64,000 nucleotides of DNA from Rheum nobile (GCA_027886185.1 WOAB01000568.1:5588501-5652500); one strand, 5' to 3'. Shown: positions 40,539 through 53,111, counted from the first letter of the stretch. Notes: generated from the letters alone by a model not told the origin. Numbers and translations: made by a program.

Positions 40539-41955
40539 TTAGACGAACACAGAAAGACGTTAAGGTTAGGAAAACCAAAAAACTCTCAAGTGTTTGCACT
40601 CGGTGATTGTACAACCTGCGAAGTTAGGCTCGTAAATGACAAGTTCTCTATGTGCTCAAGATACGCAGCAAATCAAGGTCAAGCAGAGATGTAGTAGACA
40701 AGACAAGTAGATGTACGACGAAAATGACTCAAACAAAAGCGAGACTAGAGAACGACTCAACAAGGAAAGCGACACAACTATAGTCACAAGAATGAAATAC
40801 AACTAAAGATGGGGCTATATATGTGTTTCGAACTCAAGAAATGCGAATTGCAAGTCAGAAAGACGTACCTTTGTCGACTCGGAACGAAGCCAATTGGAGC
40901 CGAGAGTGACCCGAGGGAACGGAAGGGAGAAGGGGTTCGGGCAAGAGGGGGGGTAGTGCTCGACTGAGGGCAACCCGGGGTGGGACCCGGTCGGGTTGGG
41001 GTCGGGTGGGGCGGGCTGAGAACAACCCGGGGTGGGACCCGGTCGGGTTGGGGTCGGGTGGGGCTGACTGAGCGCAACCCGGGGTGGGACCCGGTCGGGT
41101 TGGGGTCGGGTGGGGTGGACTGAGAGCAACCCGGGGTAGGACCCGGTCGGGTTGGGGTCGGGTGGGGCTCGACTGAGCGGAACCCGGGCAGGACCCGGTC
41201 GGGTGGAGGCCGGGTGGTGGCGACTGAGGAGAACTCGGGTGGGACCCGGTCGGGTTTGGGCCGGGTCGGTGGCAGGTACGTGAGGGCTGGGTTAACTGAG
41301 GCTCACCCGGTCTGGACCCGGTCGGGTTGTGGCCGGGTACTGTTGCGGCGACAAAGAGGTCCGAAAAAAAAATCTGAAACGGAACCCTAATTTTTTTTTT
41401 TTAATATTTTTTTTTAATATTTCGAAAAAAAAAATTCTGAAAAATTCTCAAAAATCCCAGATGCCTTTTCCTTTTTTTTTTGAATTTCGATAATGTTTTT
41501 TTTTTTTTTGATATAATTTTCTTTTAGGCAACTTGTTTTTCCTGGGATATTACACCATAAAGATAAAATAAAATCTCTAGAAAATCAAGCAAATATCTTG
41601 AAGATTACCAAAATTGAACAACCGGATCTCTGGCGCGCACGAACCTGGACGCCGTCGTGTCTTGCTCGCCAAGCTAGGGTTCGAACAACAATGGAGGAAG
41701 GGGGGGGGGCGAAATTTTTTTGGGTGATTTTTGGACGGTTTTGGTATGTTTTTGTGGATCCTCGTAGTCACAATCAACCGCAACGAACTCCTTTCCAAGA
41801 CAAACAAGAGCAAACAATCAGTCAGACTAACAATTCACTAATGTGACTCAAACAAAGAAATTCAATTGACGATTGAAAACAGGAAGATCCAATTTTTGAT
41901 GATGAATCTGGAACCGTCAAAGGCGATCCGAAGCCGCAAAGCTCTTGATACCAAT
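40539..41955 (-). other. Gypsy 5' leader with 52-bp G-rich tandem repeat
   Basis: Non-coding between the primer-binding site (GCTCTTGATACCA on plus, 41941-41953, just inside the right LTR) and gag. Contains a G-rich repeat (40960-41345) and long A/T runs (41360-41520). Confidence 0.75.
40960..41345 (+). repeat. 52-bp G-rich tandem repeat
   Basis: The motif CAACCCGGGG recurs at 40971, 41023, 41075 and 41127, exactly 52 bp apart, followed by two or three diverged units. Each unit has several GGG/GGGG runs on the plus strand (antisense to the element), which could form G-quadruplexes; the element RNA itself is C-rich here. Confidence 0.9.
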
Positions 41956-42689
41956 TGATACGGGGTTAGCCGTGTAGAAGATGGATCTAGGCAACGGATC
42001 TCAAAACAAAAGAAAACACAAGATTATAACAATGGCGGAAGAGAAACTAATGGATAGGATAATAGATATAACCAATAGAAACGACGAGAAAACCCGCTTG
42101 CTTGATAGCAAGGAACCTTGTCGAACGATATACCGACCCGATCTCTACAACGCCACACAACCAAGAATCGCTGACGAACTTGGAGCACGGAGAGGATTGC
42201 TTATGAAGTACGAAATCACCAACTCCATAGGGACTTGACAAAGACGAAAACAACTAAGCATGAAAGAACAATCGATTGAGACTCTCACGGGGAGCCGAGT
42301 TTTCAAAGCAAAAACCAAGCTCTGTTTTTGTGTTTCAACAATGTGAGAAATCTGACTAATGAAGAAGACAAGGGAGGCCTTAAATACCCTAGGAGGGCCG
42401 GCCCTAGCTTCCCAAAAATGGGTTACACTTAATCCCAAAATATCCGAAAATAGAAAGCTTAAAACAATTAAATAATAGTCCTAAAAATATCCAATGCAGA
42501 AATTAATAAGACTAAACATAGGTAACGTTGACCATTAAAGTCAACGCCTTGACTTTGGACTTGTCCTCTTCGTCATGTGATACATCATGTGCCATAAACG
42601 TCTCCAGCTCTTGACGTAGTTCCTTCAATCTTGACCTAGTAATCGGTCCATCAAAGGTTGGCACTAATGGCGGGGATGATTCCTCATCA
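41956..42689 (-). repeat. 5' LTR of the gypsy element
   Basis: 734 bp, partner of 35078-35811. Confidence 0.9.
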
Positions 42690-42694
42690 GGAAT

Positions 42695-42991
42695 TGCCTT
42701 AAAAATCTCAAAGGCCTTCTCAAGGTTGGAGATGGAGGAAGAAAACTCGGATCTCGAAGAAGAAAAGGATGAGATGACAATCCTGGTTACTAAGCACATC
42801 AAGAAGCACTTCATCAAGGGAAAGTTCAAGAAAAACTTCCAAAAGAGATCTCTCTCTGAATATGCTTGCTATCAATGCAAGGAAAGAGGACATCTTGCTA
42901 GGAATTGCCCTAAGAACTCAAATGAAGATGACAAGCCTATGCAGAAGAAAGCTCTCTTTGCTACCTTTGGAGACGACTCTGAAGGGGAACT
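42695..42991 (+). pseudogene. Outer copia gag, middle segment with zinc knuckle
   Basis: Continues gag after the gypsy: MEEENSDLEEEKDEMT, then a CCHC knuckle CYQCKERGHLARNC and ALFATFGDDSEGEL, colinear with the inner copia. Cut at 42991 by the second insertion. Confidence 0.85.
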
Positions 42992-44117
42992 TGTAGGATC
43001 GTGATTGTTAGATAAAAACTTAAGGAACTCAGAATATCAATTCTCAGTTCCTTTCGCAGCGGAAATAAACAATCAAACAAATGACCAGTTCCTTATAGTG
43101 GAAACCTTTGATTGCCAACTAGCAATCCAGGATAAAAACCACTACCTTTCTTTCAAAAGGATTTCAAAGTCTACTTCTTGATTTCTTATCTCTTTTGGTT
43201 ACAGCTTATCATAGGAACGAACACACAGTTCCTTTGCCTAACACACAGTTAGACAATCCTAGATAACTTAACACAATCAATAATCAATCCAAGGAACACA
43301 CTTTCGCACCTAGGAACTATCACTTACAGTCACAGGAACTTAGCACTCAGCTCTTCTTCCTTGACTGGTTCCTCTTGATCTCGGTTTGCTTTGATGATCT
43401 TGTTTGAAGCTTCACACTTTGATGTTTGCTATGGAGTGTGATTCTATTGTGAATGCTTGAAGATAACCCTTGAGTTAGTCTTCCTTTTATAGAGGATTCT
43501 TCGCAGCTTAATCTTCTCTAGGTTCCCACAGATTGAGCTTTCCCTAGGATAAGTGGTTCTCCTTGGTCCACGTTGTTCTTGGCATGTGCAAACAATCTAG
43601 GCAGCTCAGAATCCTTCTAGGTTAGTCAACCTCTTCAGCCAAGTCGTTCTCCAGCTTCCTTCTTCCGAGGTTCAATAATCTGGGCACTTGAGAACTGTCT
43701 TCTGGACATCGACAGGTTTCATGTCCTGTCGCTTTCACATTTCTCTGTCCGAGGTTCATTGTTCTAGGCATCTTGGAGTCTTGCTCTTGGATGGTGGTAG
43801 GCTTTTGGAAGCTTCTCTCAAGTCGCTTTCACCTCCTTTTGTCCGAGGTTTGGTGTTCCCAGATTTCTCGGGAATCCCAACCTCGCATGCTACGTTTCTG
43901 GGCACACCTGGGTTTCTCTGGGTTCCTTCATTTGTCTTGTTCCTTTGGTTCTCTTGTCCTGTTTGGCTTTCTTGCCTTCGGTATATTCATGTGGTTCCTT
44001 AAAGCACATCTTTGAGATAAAACATTAGTATCATAATATTTGTCATCTTCAAAAGTAGAGAAACTGAGGAAAGGAACTCTCAGGGGAACAGAAGTTCCAG
44101 AGTTTCGTTTCCTAACA
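42992..44117 (-). repeat. 3' LTR of the inner copia element
   Basis: 1,126 bp; small ORFs (43688-44015) are LTR translations also seen in the partner LTR and are not genes. Confidence 0.9.
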
Positions 44118-45645
44118 ATTTCCCCCTTTTTGATGATGACAAATATAAGGAACCTGACAACACAATAAGGACATGAAATTCATGAGAACAGTTGAGCTAA
44201 GAGATTTACAACTTTATTAAATAATGATAGAACATTCAATAGTTGCAAATTCCCCCTAAGCAAATGAACTAAGTTATTCAAGTTCCCCCTCAGAAATAGA
44301 ACGGGTTCAGATTTCCTATAAGTCCAGTAGTTCCAATAATTCAAGGTTCTTATCCATTCTTCCCCCTTTTGACATCATCGAAAATATCAAGTTACTTATC
44401 AAGTATAGGATATCAATGTGAAATAAACAATTTGCGTTAAACCCATGACAGTGACCATAATAGAAACTTAAGGAAAAGACAAATGATGCATTAGAAACAT
44501 TGCCAAAGGAGTTCATTAATCATTAAAGTCAAGTATATTATCCAAAGATGCATAGTGGAAAAAGAAACAAAAGATCACAAACAGCTTGACATAGACAAAA
44601 AAAGATAGAAGAGGGGAGTAGGACCCTAGGGAACTACTAGCACACTGTGATGTTATAGCATTGGGAACTAGGAGAGACGTTCCTATGGCAGCGTAGTGGC
44701 CTCCTCTTCAGTTTCCTTCTTTTCTGCAGTTCCTTCATCTTGGCCTGTTGTCATCTTATCGGCCTGATTACCTCCAATTGAGCAAGGTTAAGATTGAGGT
44801 TTTTCTTGGCCATTTGAGGAGCTTTGTGTTTTGAGAGAGACAGGTGAACATGAGATTGAGAGAAGGCGTGAGAGAACAGAGTGCTCGGCTCAATCAAACA
44901 GGAAAACTTAAATAACCCTTGAGCAATTATGGAGCCGTTGAGAATCAAGCCATTGGAGATATTTCTGGGAACTCTGAAGAGTTGAAACGGCTAATTTTCT
45001 TGAAGCTTTTGCGCCTTTGCAACGGTCACAAATTCAAAGATTAGATGCTCAAATATGGCAACTGTTCAAGGCTGAGAAGACGTCTCTGACGCTGTGAGAT
45101 TTGCCATAAATACTGTCTTGGGAGGAGCAATTCTCTTACTAGCCGTTTAAGGGGTAGCCCATCCTAGTTCCTTTCTGGCGATATTTTCAGTGTGCTAGAG
45201 GGATATATGGGAACCTTTGATGTGGGTTTTAAAACATAGGACCAGAAAGTACGTTCCCATTAAAGAAATCGGGGAAGACCATTTATCGCATTACACATTA
45301 ATTCTCAGAGAGGGTTTAGAGATGGATCATAGAGAATTGAATTGAGCAATGAGGCAAGGGTAGGTCTTAGTACACAATCATCATTTCGTCTTATATTATT
45401 GGGATAGAAAGATGATCAGATTGTGACTTTTGGGCCATCAAAGAAATTTGAACAATGAGGAGTTGAAAGAATAATGAGGACTAAAAGGAAACGAACCAGA
45501 AAAATTTATCTAAGCCTTTGTAAGAAACCATTATGACAAGAAGGGTCTGTAGCAAAAGATATAACACAAGGATATCAAGACTCAATAATTTAAATAACTT
45601 AAACTAGTCAATCAGGGGAACTGGAAGGAATTCTTTAAACTAAGG
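44118..45645 (-). other. Inner copia region between pol and 3' LTR
   Basis: A purine tract (AAAAAGGGGGAAAT on minus) abuts the LTR at 44118-44131. The rest is non-coding by eye. A 65-codon minus ORF at 44751-44948 ends with MAKKNLNLNLAQLEVIRPIR and may be the first codons of a lost third ORF, at the place where the outer copia has its 57.2-kb ORF. Confidence 0.5.
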
Positions 45646-45648
45646 TAA

Positions 45649-47303
45649 CTACTGAGTAATAGGAATCATTCCTAGTTCCAATCTAAGGTTCTCGAAAGGA
45701 ATTCTATTCAATGCCTTGGTAAAAATATCTGCAACCTGATCTTCAGTTCTACAAAAATTCATAATGATGTTTCCCTTCTCAACATGATGTCTAAGAAAAT
45801 GATGTCTTATATCTATATGCTTGGTCCTAGTGTGATGCACATGATTCTTTGAAATGTTTATAGCACTAGTGTTATCACAAAGAATAGTGAGAGGGCCATA
45901 AGACATACCAAAGTCCGCGAGTTATTGCTTAGCCAGAGAAGTTGGGAACAGCAGGAGGCGGCTGCAATGTACTCGGATTCTGTGGTGGAGAGGGAGACTG
46001 AAACTTGTTTCTTTGATCCCCATGACACAAGGCAATGTCCTAGGAACTGTGCCATTCCAGAAATGCTCTTTCTATCCACCAAATATCCAGCATAATCAGC
46101 ATCAGTGAAACCCATGAGCTCAAAGGGACATTCTTTGGGGTACCAAATACAGAGATCGTCAGTTCCCTTGAGATATCGAAGTATTCTCTTCACAGCAGCC
46201 AAATGGGTTTCTCTCGGACAAGATTGGAACCTAGCACACAATCCAACAGCAAAGACAATGTCTGGTCGACTAGCGGTTAGGTACATGAGTGAGCCTATTA
46301 TACCTCTATAGAGCTTCTCCTCCACTAGAGGACTCGAGTGATCCTTATCCAGATGGGCAATGGTGGATATGGGAGTGGAGAGAGGCTTGCATGAATCCAT
46401 TTTGAACTTCTTCAGTAGTTCCCTGACATACTTCTGTTGGTGGATTTGAATACCATCTTCCTTTTGAGTGATTTGTAATCCGAGGAAGAATGTGAGTTCC
46501 CCAATTAAACTCATTTCAAATTCACTGCTCATCAAGTCTTTGAACTTGTCTACAAGGGACAGGTTAGTGGAATAAAAAATGATATCATCAACATAGATTT
46601 GAACCACTAAGATGTTACCTTCTTCTTCTAGGATGAAGAGAGTCTTATCAATAACTCCTCGCCTGTAGCCATTTGAGAGTAGGAACTGGGAAAGACGACC
46701 ATACCAAGCTCTGGGAGCTTGCTTGAGGCCATAGAGTGCCTTGTCTAGAAAGTAGACATGATCTGGATGATCATCGTCTTCAAAACCTGGAGGTTGCTTC
46801 ACATAGACTTCTTCTTGAAGAATTCCATTGAGGAAGGCCGTCTTTACATCCATTTGGAACAACTTGAACCCTTTGTGTGATGTGAAGGCAATCAACAATG
46901 TTATTGCCTCAATCCTTGCCACTGGAGCATAGGTTTCATCATAGTCGATTCCTTCTTGTTGATTGTGTCCTTGAGCTACAAGTCTCGCTTTGTTCCTTAT
47001 CACAGCTCTTGTATCATTCAGCTTGTTTCTGAAAACCCATTTGGTTCCTATGATGTGTTTATCCCTGGGATGAGGAACTAGATGCCATACTTTGTTCCTT
47101 TCAAACTGATGAAGCTCTTCTTGCATAGCTTGGATCCAGTCCGCGTCCTTCAGTGCCTCACCTATGTTCTTTGGTTTCACAATAGACAGAAAGGCATTGA
47201 AGGCAAAGAAGGTTAGATGTTCGTACCTGACTGAGGCTTGACGACTCTTCTTTCTCTGTTGGGGGCTAGAGCATTTGATGTGGAGACATTCTGAGTTGAG
47301 CAT
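45649..47303 (-). pseudogene. Inner copia reverse transcriptase and RNase H
   Basis: Frame 47303-45858 carries RT: EALKDADWIQAMQEELHQFE, WVFRNKL, MDVKTAFLNG, KALYGLKQAPRAWY and the catalytic YVDDIIF; then RNase H begins (FTDADYAGY, TTESEYIAAA). A frameshift near 45900 moves the end (CDNTSAINISKN, TKHIDIRHHF, DQVADIFTKAL) into the frame 45906-45649. Only this frameshift damages an otherwise full copia polymerase. Confidence 0.9.
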
Positions 47304-47410
47304 TCAGCTTCCTGGTTGGGATCACCTTCTCCATTGAAGATCATGTGGGAAGATGAGTCATTGAGGTCTCCACAGATATTGTCGTCATGCTCATGATTCC
47401 CAGAAATGGA

Positions 47411-48859
47411 TTATTGTTCATTGTTCATGGGAACTGGTGGAGGAGCCATTGGAGGGTTCCGAGCAGCAGTGCAGGAACTGGGTGGAGTGACATCTTCATC
47501 TGGATTTTCTTGATATGACTTGGGAAACGAGTCTTCAAAGGAATTGGTGGTGTTCTGCACAATCTTTCCAAGTGATTTTTCATTAAAAATAACATGAACA
47601 CTTTTTTCTACCTTTTTAGTCCTTTTGTTGAAGACTTTGTACGCCTTGCTACCCGAGGCGTATCCAATGAAGATTCCTTCATCACTTCTTGGGTCGAATT
47701 TGCCAAGATTGTCCTTCCCATTGTTGTGCACAAAGCACTTGCATCCGAACACTCTCAGATGTGAGATGTTGGGAACTCTTCCTCTTAGGAGCTCATAGGG
47801 TGTCTTTTTTGTGATTGGGCGAAGCATGGCTCGATTGATGATGTAGCAAGCTGTGTTGATCGCCTCGGCCCAAAATGATTGAGAGAGTCCACTTGAGATC
47901 AGCATAGTCTGAGCCATGTCTTCCAAAGTTCTGTTCTTCCTTTCCACTACTCCATTTTGTTGAGGAGTGTATGGTGCAGAGAAGTTGTGATCAATTCCAT
48001 GCTCACTGCAAAAGGTTAGAAATTCTCCATTTTCGAATTCGGTACCATGGTCAGACCGAATAGCATTGAGTGAACAATCAAGAGATTTTTCTAACAAGGG
48101 AACCAGATCTTTAAAGCGGTCAATAACTTCACTCTTAGATTTAATAAAGATGGTCCAAGTAAAGCGAGAGAAGTCATCGACAAGAACAAATATATACCTA
48201 TTCCCTCCTAGGCTCTGAACTCTCATGGGTCCACACAGATCCATGTGGATGAGTTCAAGAGGCCTTGAGGTGCTTACCATGTTTTTGGACTTGAAGGAAC
48301 TACGAGCATGTTTCCCTTTTACACAGTCAGAGCACAGTTCCTTAGATGTGCCACTTAGATTTGGCAACCCTCTGACTAGCTCCTTTGAGTGTAGATTTTG
48401 AATCAGCTTGGTGCTAGCATGATCGAGGCGTTGATGCCACAAATCAGCTTGGTCATTCACAGTTGAGAGACAAAGTTTCTCCTTGGGAACAAATGATGGA
48501 TCAATTATGTAGACATTGTTGAATCTTTTCCCTTTTAGGATGATTTGTCCCGAGGAGTCAAGGACTGAACATTCGTTTGATCTGAATCTAACTTCATTGT
48601 CTCCTTGATCACACAGCTGTGACACACTTATTAGATCAAAACCAAGATTATCAACAAGGTGAACTTTGTTTACCTGAATGTGGTCGTTGAGTTTCACAGT
48701 TCCTATTCCACAGATTTTCCCTTTGCTTTTGTCTCCAAAGGATATGTTCCCTCCTTGGAGAGGTTGAAGAGAGATCATTTGATTTCTTCTTCCAGTCATA
48801 TGGCATGAGCAACCACTGTCGATGTACCATAGTTGAGGTTGTCTCTCATCTTTCTGCAC
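47411..48859 (-). pseudogene. Inner copia protease and integrase
   Basis: 482 open codons. Protease WYIDSGCSCHMTG retains the active D-S-G. Then gag-pre-integrase (LWHQRLDHAST), CxxC (CSDCVKGK), and the integrase core with ELIHMDLCGPM (D), IRSDHGTEFEN (D) and TPQQNGVVERKN (E), the full DDE triad, and RVFGCKCFVH. It ends in a Pro-rich linker with TAA at 47411; the RT follows in another frame about 110 bp on. Confidence 0.9.
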
Positions 48860-48868
48860 ATAAGGGAA

Positions 48869-49690
48869 CTAAGATTTCTGAACCCAGCGAAGCTTGGCTT
48901 TACTGGGGGGATTAGCATTGCGAGTCTGTGAATAACCAGGGAACTGGTTCCTTTCATGGTAATGAGTACTTTTCTCCTTTTCAAAGTTCCTTTTCTTAGC
49001 ACAATCAGTGTTGTAATGACCATTCTTACCACAGTAGGTACAAAAACGATTGTAAACAACATGTCCATATTTTCCTTTTCCTGGCCTAAAAGGTTTTTCA
49101 GTTTTCCTTTTGTTAAAATCAACATTGTTTCTAACCTTGCTATGGGCCATGTCAATATATCTTTTGTGAGCAAAGGAATTGGTGAACCATTGGTTTTCAG
49201 GAACCATCTTTTCTTTTCCCTTTGGTTCCTTCTTAGGACTTTGAGAGCCTTCATTGAGACGTTTGGCAACCTCAGCCTTGTTCTCAAGGACCATGATCTT
49301 CTCTGATAGGAATTGATTCCTATAACGAGAAGTGGCAAGAGCAATACTGAGATTCTCATTCATCTCAACAAGTTCTCGCCTAGCCTTTTCTTCTTCAGCA
49401 TCATTGTTCCCTTTATTATTGACATATCCTATTCCATGGCGTTGTCTCACAAAAACAGTTTGATTTATCGTTTTTTCATTAATGGAATCAGTGAGAATGT
49501 CTAACCTATCAATTATGGATTGAAGCATGTCATTTCCAGGTGGGTTAGCATGCAAGGGAACTTTGACAGAGTCTATGCTAGTTTCATCACAAGATTTGCA
49601 AATTTTAAGGTGACTAGCATGCACATTTCTAATATCAATGAGTTTGGAGTGAGTTTCAGCTAGGTCTTTCTCAGTTTCATCAAGTTTTTT
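48869..49690 (-). pseudogene. Inner copia gag extension with second zinc knuckle
   Basis: Frame of 251 codons (49624-48869) in the same frame as pol but shifted from gag. It has a coiled-coil-like region, KYGHVVYNRFCTYCGKNGHY with CCHC spacing, and ends KAKLRWVQKS just before protease. The break from gag is at an A-run of seven near 49687, consistent with a one-base slip. Confidence 0.8.
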
Positions 49691-50906
49691 TACTCCAAAT
49701 AGAATTCTCGACAGTTAAGCAAGCAATTTCATCTTCACAATCATCTAGTTTCTGTTGAAGGGAACTGGTTTCCTTTCCTAGTTTCTTTATGATCTTAAGA
49801 AGTTGTTTCTTATCACAATCAACTAGGGATTTTAAGAGATCGTCAGAGGTTACCTCAAGGTCTTCTGAGTCGCTTGAGTCTCCTTTTGCCATGAGACATC
49901 TCCCTCCAGAGAAGCCACTCAGATCCAGTTCCTCATCCGAGTCTTCTCCCCATGATGCTACGAGAGCCTTCTTTCTTTGAGGTCTTTCCTCTTCCTTGGA
50001 CTCTTCTTTGTTGGGACAGTTCTTAGCGTAGTGTCCCTTCTCCTTGCACTCGTAACAAGAGACTTCCTTGAGATCTCTTCTTGGTCCATTGTGAGAGGAA
50101 CTGCCCTTTTGGAACCTTCCCTTCACAAAGAATTTTTTGATGTTCTTTGTGAAGAGGGTTGTTAGTTCGTCCTCCTCTTCTTCAAGGTCTGAGTTTTCTT
50201 CCTCCATCTCGAGCCTAGAGAAGGCTTTGGAGATCTTGAGGGCAATTCCTTTCTCCAGTTTCTTGTCGGTATTGGCTTTGGTGTGCTCTCCTTCTTCAAC
50301 CTCCAGTTTCCCTATGATTTGTGTCAAGGGAAGGGATTGGATGCCTGGAGTGTTCTTCATGATTCCCTTCAGAAGGGTGAATTTGGAGTTGAGTCCATTG
50401 ATGACCACTAGGGACTTGGAGACTTCATCAAGATCGACTCCCGCCGCTGTTAACTTTCCAATCAATCTGTTGAAGCGGGAGTAGTACTCTGAGATGGTCT
50501 CAGTTTTCATCATTTTGAAGGTGTGGTATTCTCCTTCCAAAGCAAACTTTCTGCTTTGCTTTAGTTCATCACTTCCTTCATGCGTCTCCTTGAGAGCTTT
50601 CCACATCTCTTTGGCCGTCTTGATTCCTATGACCTTGTCCATGTCCTCTCTGTCCAATCCATTGAGGATGAACTGCATGGCCTTGGCATTCTTCTCCATG
50701 ATAACATAGTGTTCTGGTTTCCAATCTTCTTCCTTCATGGTGAGGTCGACATAGCCATCTCCATTTTCGACTATCCTCCAGCATTGGTAGTCGTTGGTCT
50801 TGATGTGGCTTTCCATGCACTTTTCCCACCATGTTTCTTCTCCTTTCTTTCGGAGATGTGGCTTGTTGGTGGAGATTCCGAGCTCAAACTTGCTTGGTTG
50901 AGACAT
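49680..50906 (-). CDS. Inner copia gag, 408 aa from Met at 50906
   Basis: Begins MSQPSKFELGISTNKPHLRK, 37 bp after the primer-binding site, and contains the UBN2-like gag core (WWEKCMESHIK, TAKEMWKALKETHEG, EYYSRFNRLIGKL, LNSKFTLLKG), an acidic stretch, and a CCHC knuckle CYECKEKGHYAKNC near residue 285. An ATG 18 bp upstream is also in frame. The frame is open to 49680 where the A-run shift ends it. It forms the cytoplasmic particle. This is the best-preserved gag in the window. Confidence 0.88.
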   Translation of the reverse strand: MSQPSKFELGISTNKPHLRKKGEETWWEKCMESHIKTNDYQCWRIVENGDGYVDLTMKEEDWKPEHYVIMEKNAKAMQFILNGLDREDMDKVIGIKTAKEMWKALKETHEGSDELKQSRKFALEGEYHTFKMMKTETISEYYSRFNRLIGKLTAAGVDLDEVSKSLVVINGLNSKFTLLKGIMKNTPGIQSLPLTQIIGKLEVEEGEHTKANTDKKLEKGIALKISKAFSRLEMEEENSDLEEEEDELTTLFTKNIKKFFVKGRFQKGSSSHNGPRRDLKEVSCYECKEKGHYAKNCPNKEESKEEERPQRKKALVASWGEDSDEELDLSGFSGGRCLMAKGDSSDSEDLEVTSDDLLKSLVDCDKKQLLKIIKKLGKETSSLQQKLDDCEDEIACLTVENSIWSKKT

Positions 50907-50942
50907 GATCTGCAAACTTAACAAAGATCTAGAGCTTTTCCT

Positions 50943-50954
50943 GCTCTGATACCA
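50943..50954 (-). other. Primer-binding site of the inner copia element
   Basis: TGGTATCAGAGC on the minus strand, 2 bases inside the 5' LTR: initiator tRNA-Met type. Confidence 0.9.
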
Positions 50955-50956
50955 AT

Positions 50957-52075
50957 TGTAGGATCGTGATTGTTAGATAAAAACTTAAGGAACTCAGAAT
51001 ATCAATTCTCAGTTCCTTTTGCAGCGGAAATAAACAATCAAACAAATGACCAGTTCCTTATAGTGGAAACCTTTGATTGCCAACTAGCAATCCAGGATAA
51101 AAACCACTACCTTTCTTTCGAAAGGATTTCAAAGTCTACTTCTTGATTTCTTATCTCTTTTGGTTACAACTTATCCTAGGAACGAACACACAGTTCCTTT
51201 GCCTTACACACAGTTAGACAATCCTAGATAACTTAACACAATCAATAATCAATCCAAGGAACAGACTTTCGCACCTAGGAACTATCACTTACAGTCACAG
51301 GAACTTAGCACTCAGCTCTTCTTCCTTGACTGGTTCGTCTTGATCTCGGTTTGCTTTGATGATCTTGTTTGAAGCTTCACACTTTGATGTTTGCTATGGA
51401 GTGTGATTCTATTGTGAATGCTTGAAGATAACCCTTGAGTTAGTCTTCCTTTTATAGAGGATTCTTCACAGCTTAATCTTTTCTGGGTTCCCACAGATTG
51501 AGCTTGCCCTAGGATAAGTGGTTCTCCTTGGTCCACATTGTTCTTGGCATGTGCAAACAACCTAGGCAGCTCAGAATCCTTCTAGGTTAGTCAACCTCTT
51601 CAGCCAAGTCGTTCTCCAGCTTCCTTCTTCCGAGGTTCACCAATCTGGGCACTTGGGAACTATCTTCTGGACAACGACAGGTTCCATGTCCTGTCGCTTT
51701 CACCTTTCTCTGTCCGAGGTTCATTGTTCTAGGCATCTTGGAGTCTTGCTCTTGGATGGCGGCAGGCTTTTAGAAGCTTCTCTCAAGTCGCTTTCACCTC
51801 CTTTTGTCCGAGGTTTGGTGTTTCCAGATTTCTCGGGAATCGCAACCTCGCATGCTACGTTTCTGGGCACACCTGGGTTCCTCTGGGTTCCTTCCTTTGT
51901 CTTTGGTTCTCTTGTCCTGTTTGGCTTTCTTGCCTTCGGTATATTCCTGTGGTTCCTTAAAGCACATCTTTGAGATAAAACATTAGTATCATAATATTTG
52001 TCATCTTCAAAAGTAGAGAAACTGAGGAAAGGAACTCTCAGGGGAACAGAAGTTCCAGAGTTCCGTTTCCTAACA
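50957..52075 (-). repeat. 5' LTR of the inner copia element
   Basis: 1,119 bp, partner of 42992-44117. Confidence 0.9.
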
Positions 52076-52080
52076 AAACT

Positions 52081-53111
52081 GGATACGAATGGAACTTCCG
52101 GAGGAAGATGCTTGATGGCTATTGAAGATTCAACAGAATCAGATGACTCCGAGGTATCTTCTTCTGACTTTACCAAATCTCTTCTTGAATGTGATAAGAA
52201 ACAATTGATCAAGATCATTAAGAAACTTGGAAAGAAAACTAATTCCCTTCAAGAGAAACTAGAAGAATATGAAGACGAGATCTCATGCTTATCTACTGAA
52301 AACTCTGTCCGGAGTAAGAAACTTGATGAAATTGAGAAATTACTTGCTAATTCTTCTAGAAAGTGTGAATCTTGTATCACTATTAAAAAGGAACCCATGC
52401 ACGCTGACAATCCTATTGCTCCTTCCACCGACTATGAAAAGAACACCTCTTCCATGCTTGCTGAAATAATGAACAAACTTGATCACCTTACTGATTCTAT
52501 AAATGAGAAAACTGTGAATCAAACTGTTTTTTGTTAAGCAACGATATGGTCTTGGTTATCCCGGTAACAAAGATTCTGAGGAAACATGCTCCGCTGAGAA
52601 CGAGAAACTAAGAAGGGAACTCGTTGAAAAAAATGAAACTCTCAATTGTGCCCTTCAAACATCTCGTGACAAAAACCAGTTCCTAGAAGAAAAGGTAAAA
52701 GTGCTAGAACAGAAGCCTAAAGAAAATCAGACTTGGTTTGATGGCCAGAATGCTCACAGGATGTATATTGACCAAGCTCAGGGAACTAAAGGTAAGAAAG
52801 TTAACTTTGAGCAGAGAAAGCAAGAAAGACCATTAAGACCTGGTCATGGTAAGTATGGTCATGTTGTCTACAATCGTGTTTGTTGGCATTGTGGTAAAAA
52901 TGGTCATTATATTCATGAGTGCATTCACAAGAAAAGACAAATGAAAGAAAATGCTAGGAAAAGAAACCAGAAAATGAACAACAAAAAGAAGATGCATACT
53001 ATTAATGATTTGAATGATCCTTATTATATTGTTCCTGCTTCTAACCCACAGAAAAGATATCAACCTCTTTCTCCCAGAAAAGCTAAGCTTAGTTGGGTTC
53101 AAAAAGTTTGA
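52081..53111 (+). pseudogene. Outer copia gag, 3' segment with second zinc knuckle
   Basis: Resumes gag at GTSGGRCLMA and runs through a coiled-coil region (CDKKQLIKIIKKLGKK, LQEKLEEYEDEISCL). A T-run of six near 52530 carries one extra T and shifts the frame (stop at 52535); the new frame contains KYGHVVYNRVCWHCGKNGHY with CCHC spacing and ends KAKLSWVQKV. Confidence 0.8.

Larger units (their letters stand above)
35078..42689 (-). mobile_element. Ty3/gypsy chromovirus, CRM-like, inserted in copia gag
   Basis: LTRs of exactly 734 bp each (35078-35811 and 41956-42689; TGATACGGGG...CCTCATCA in plus orientation) flanked by GGAAT (35073-35077, 42690-42694). Transcribed on the minus strand, with primer-binding site next to the right LTR and purine tract next to the left one. 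A single gag-pol frame holds gag, zinc knuckle, protease, RT, RNase H and integrase, then runs on into the LTR. Integrase after RNase H makes it Ty3/gypsy; pol overlapping the 3' LTR is a known trait of the CRM (centromeric) clade. Confidence 0.88.
42992..52075 (-). mobile_element. Inner Sirevirus-like copia element, near complete
   Basis: LTRs 42992-44117 (1,126 bp) and 50957-52075 (1,119 bp; 7 bp shorter by one deletion near 51900), plus-orientation TGTAGGATCG...CCTAACA. Flanks are GAACT and AAACT, a 5-bp target duplication with one change. On the minus strand it has a primer-binding site, gag, gag extension, protease-integrase and RT-RNase H with all catalytic motifs, broken by about three frameshifts. 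It is a relative of the element it sits in, inserted in that element's gag. Confidence 0.9.

Noticed and set aside
43688..44015. 104-codon ORF in the inner copia LTR
   Set aside because: The same frame occurs in the other LTR at 51653-51986; it is non-coding LTR sequence without a known domain.
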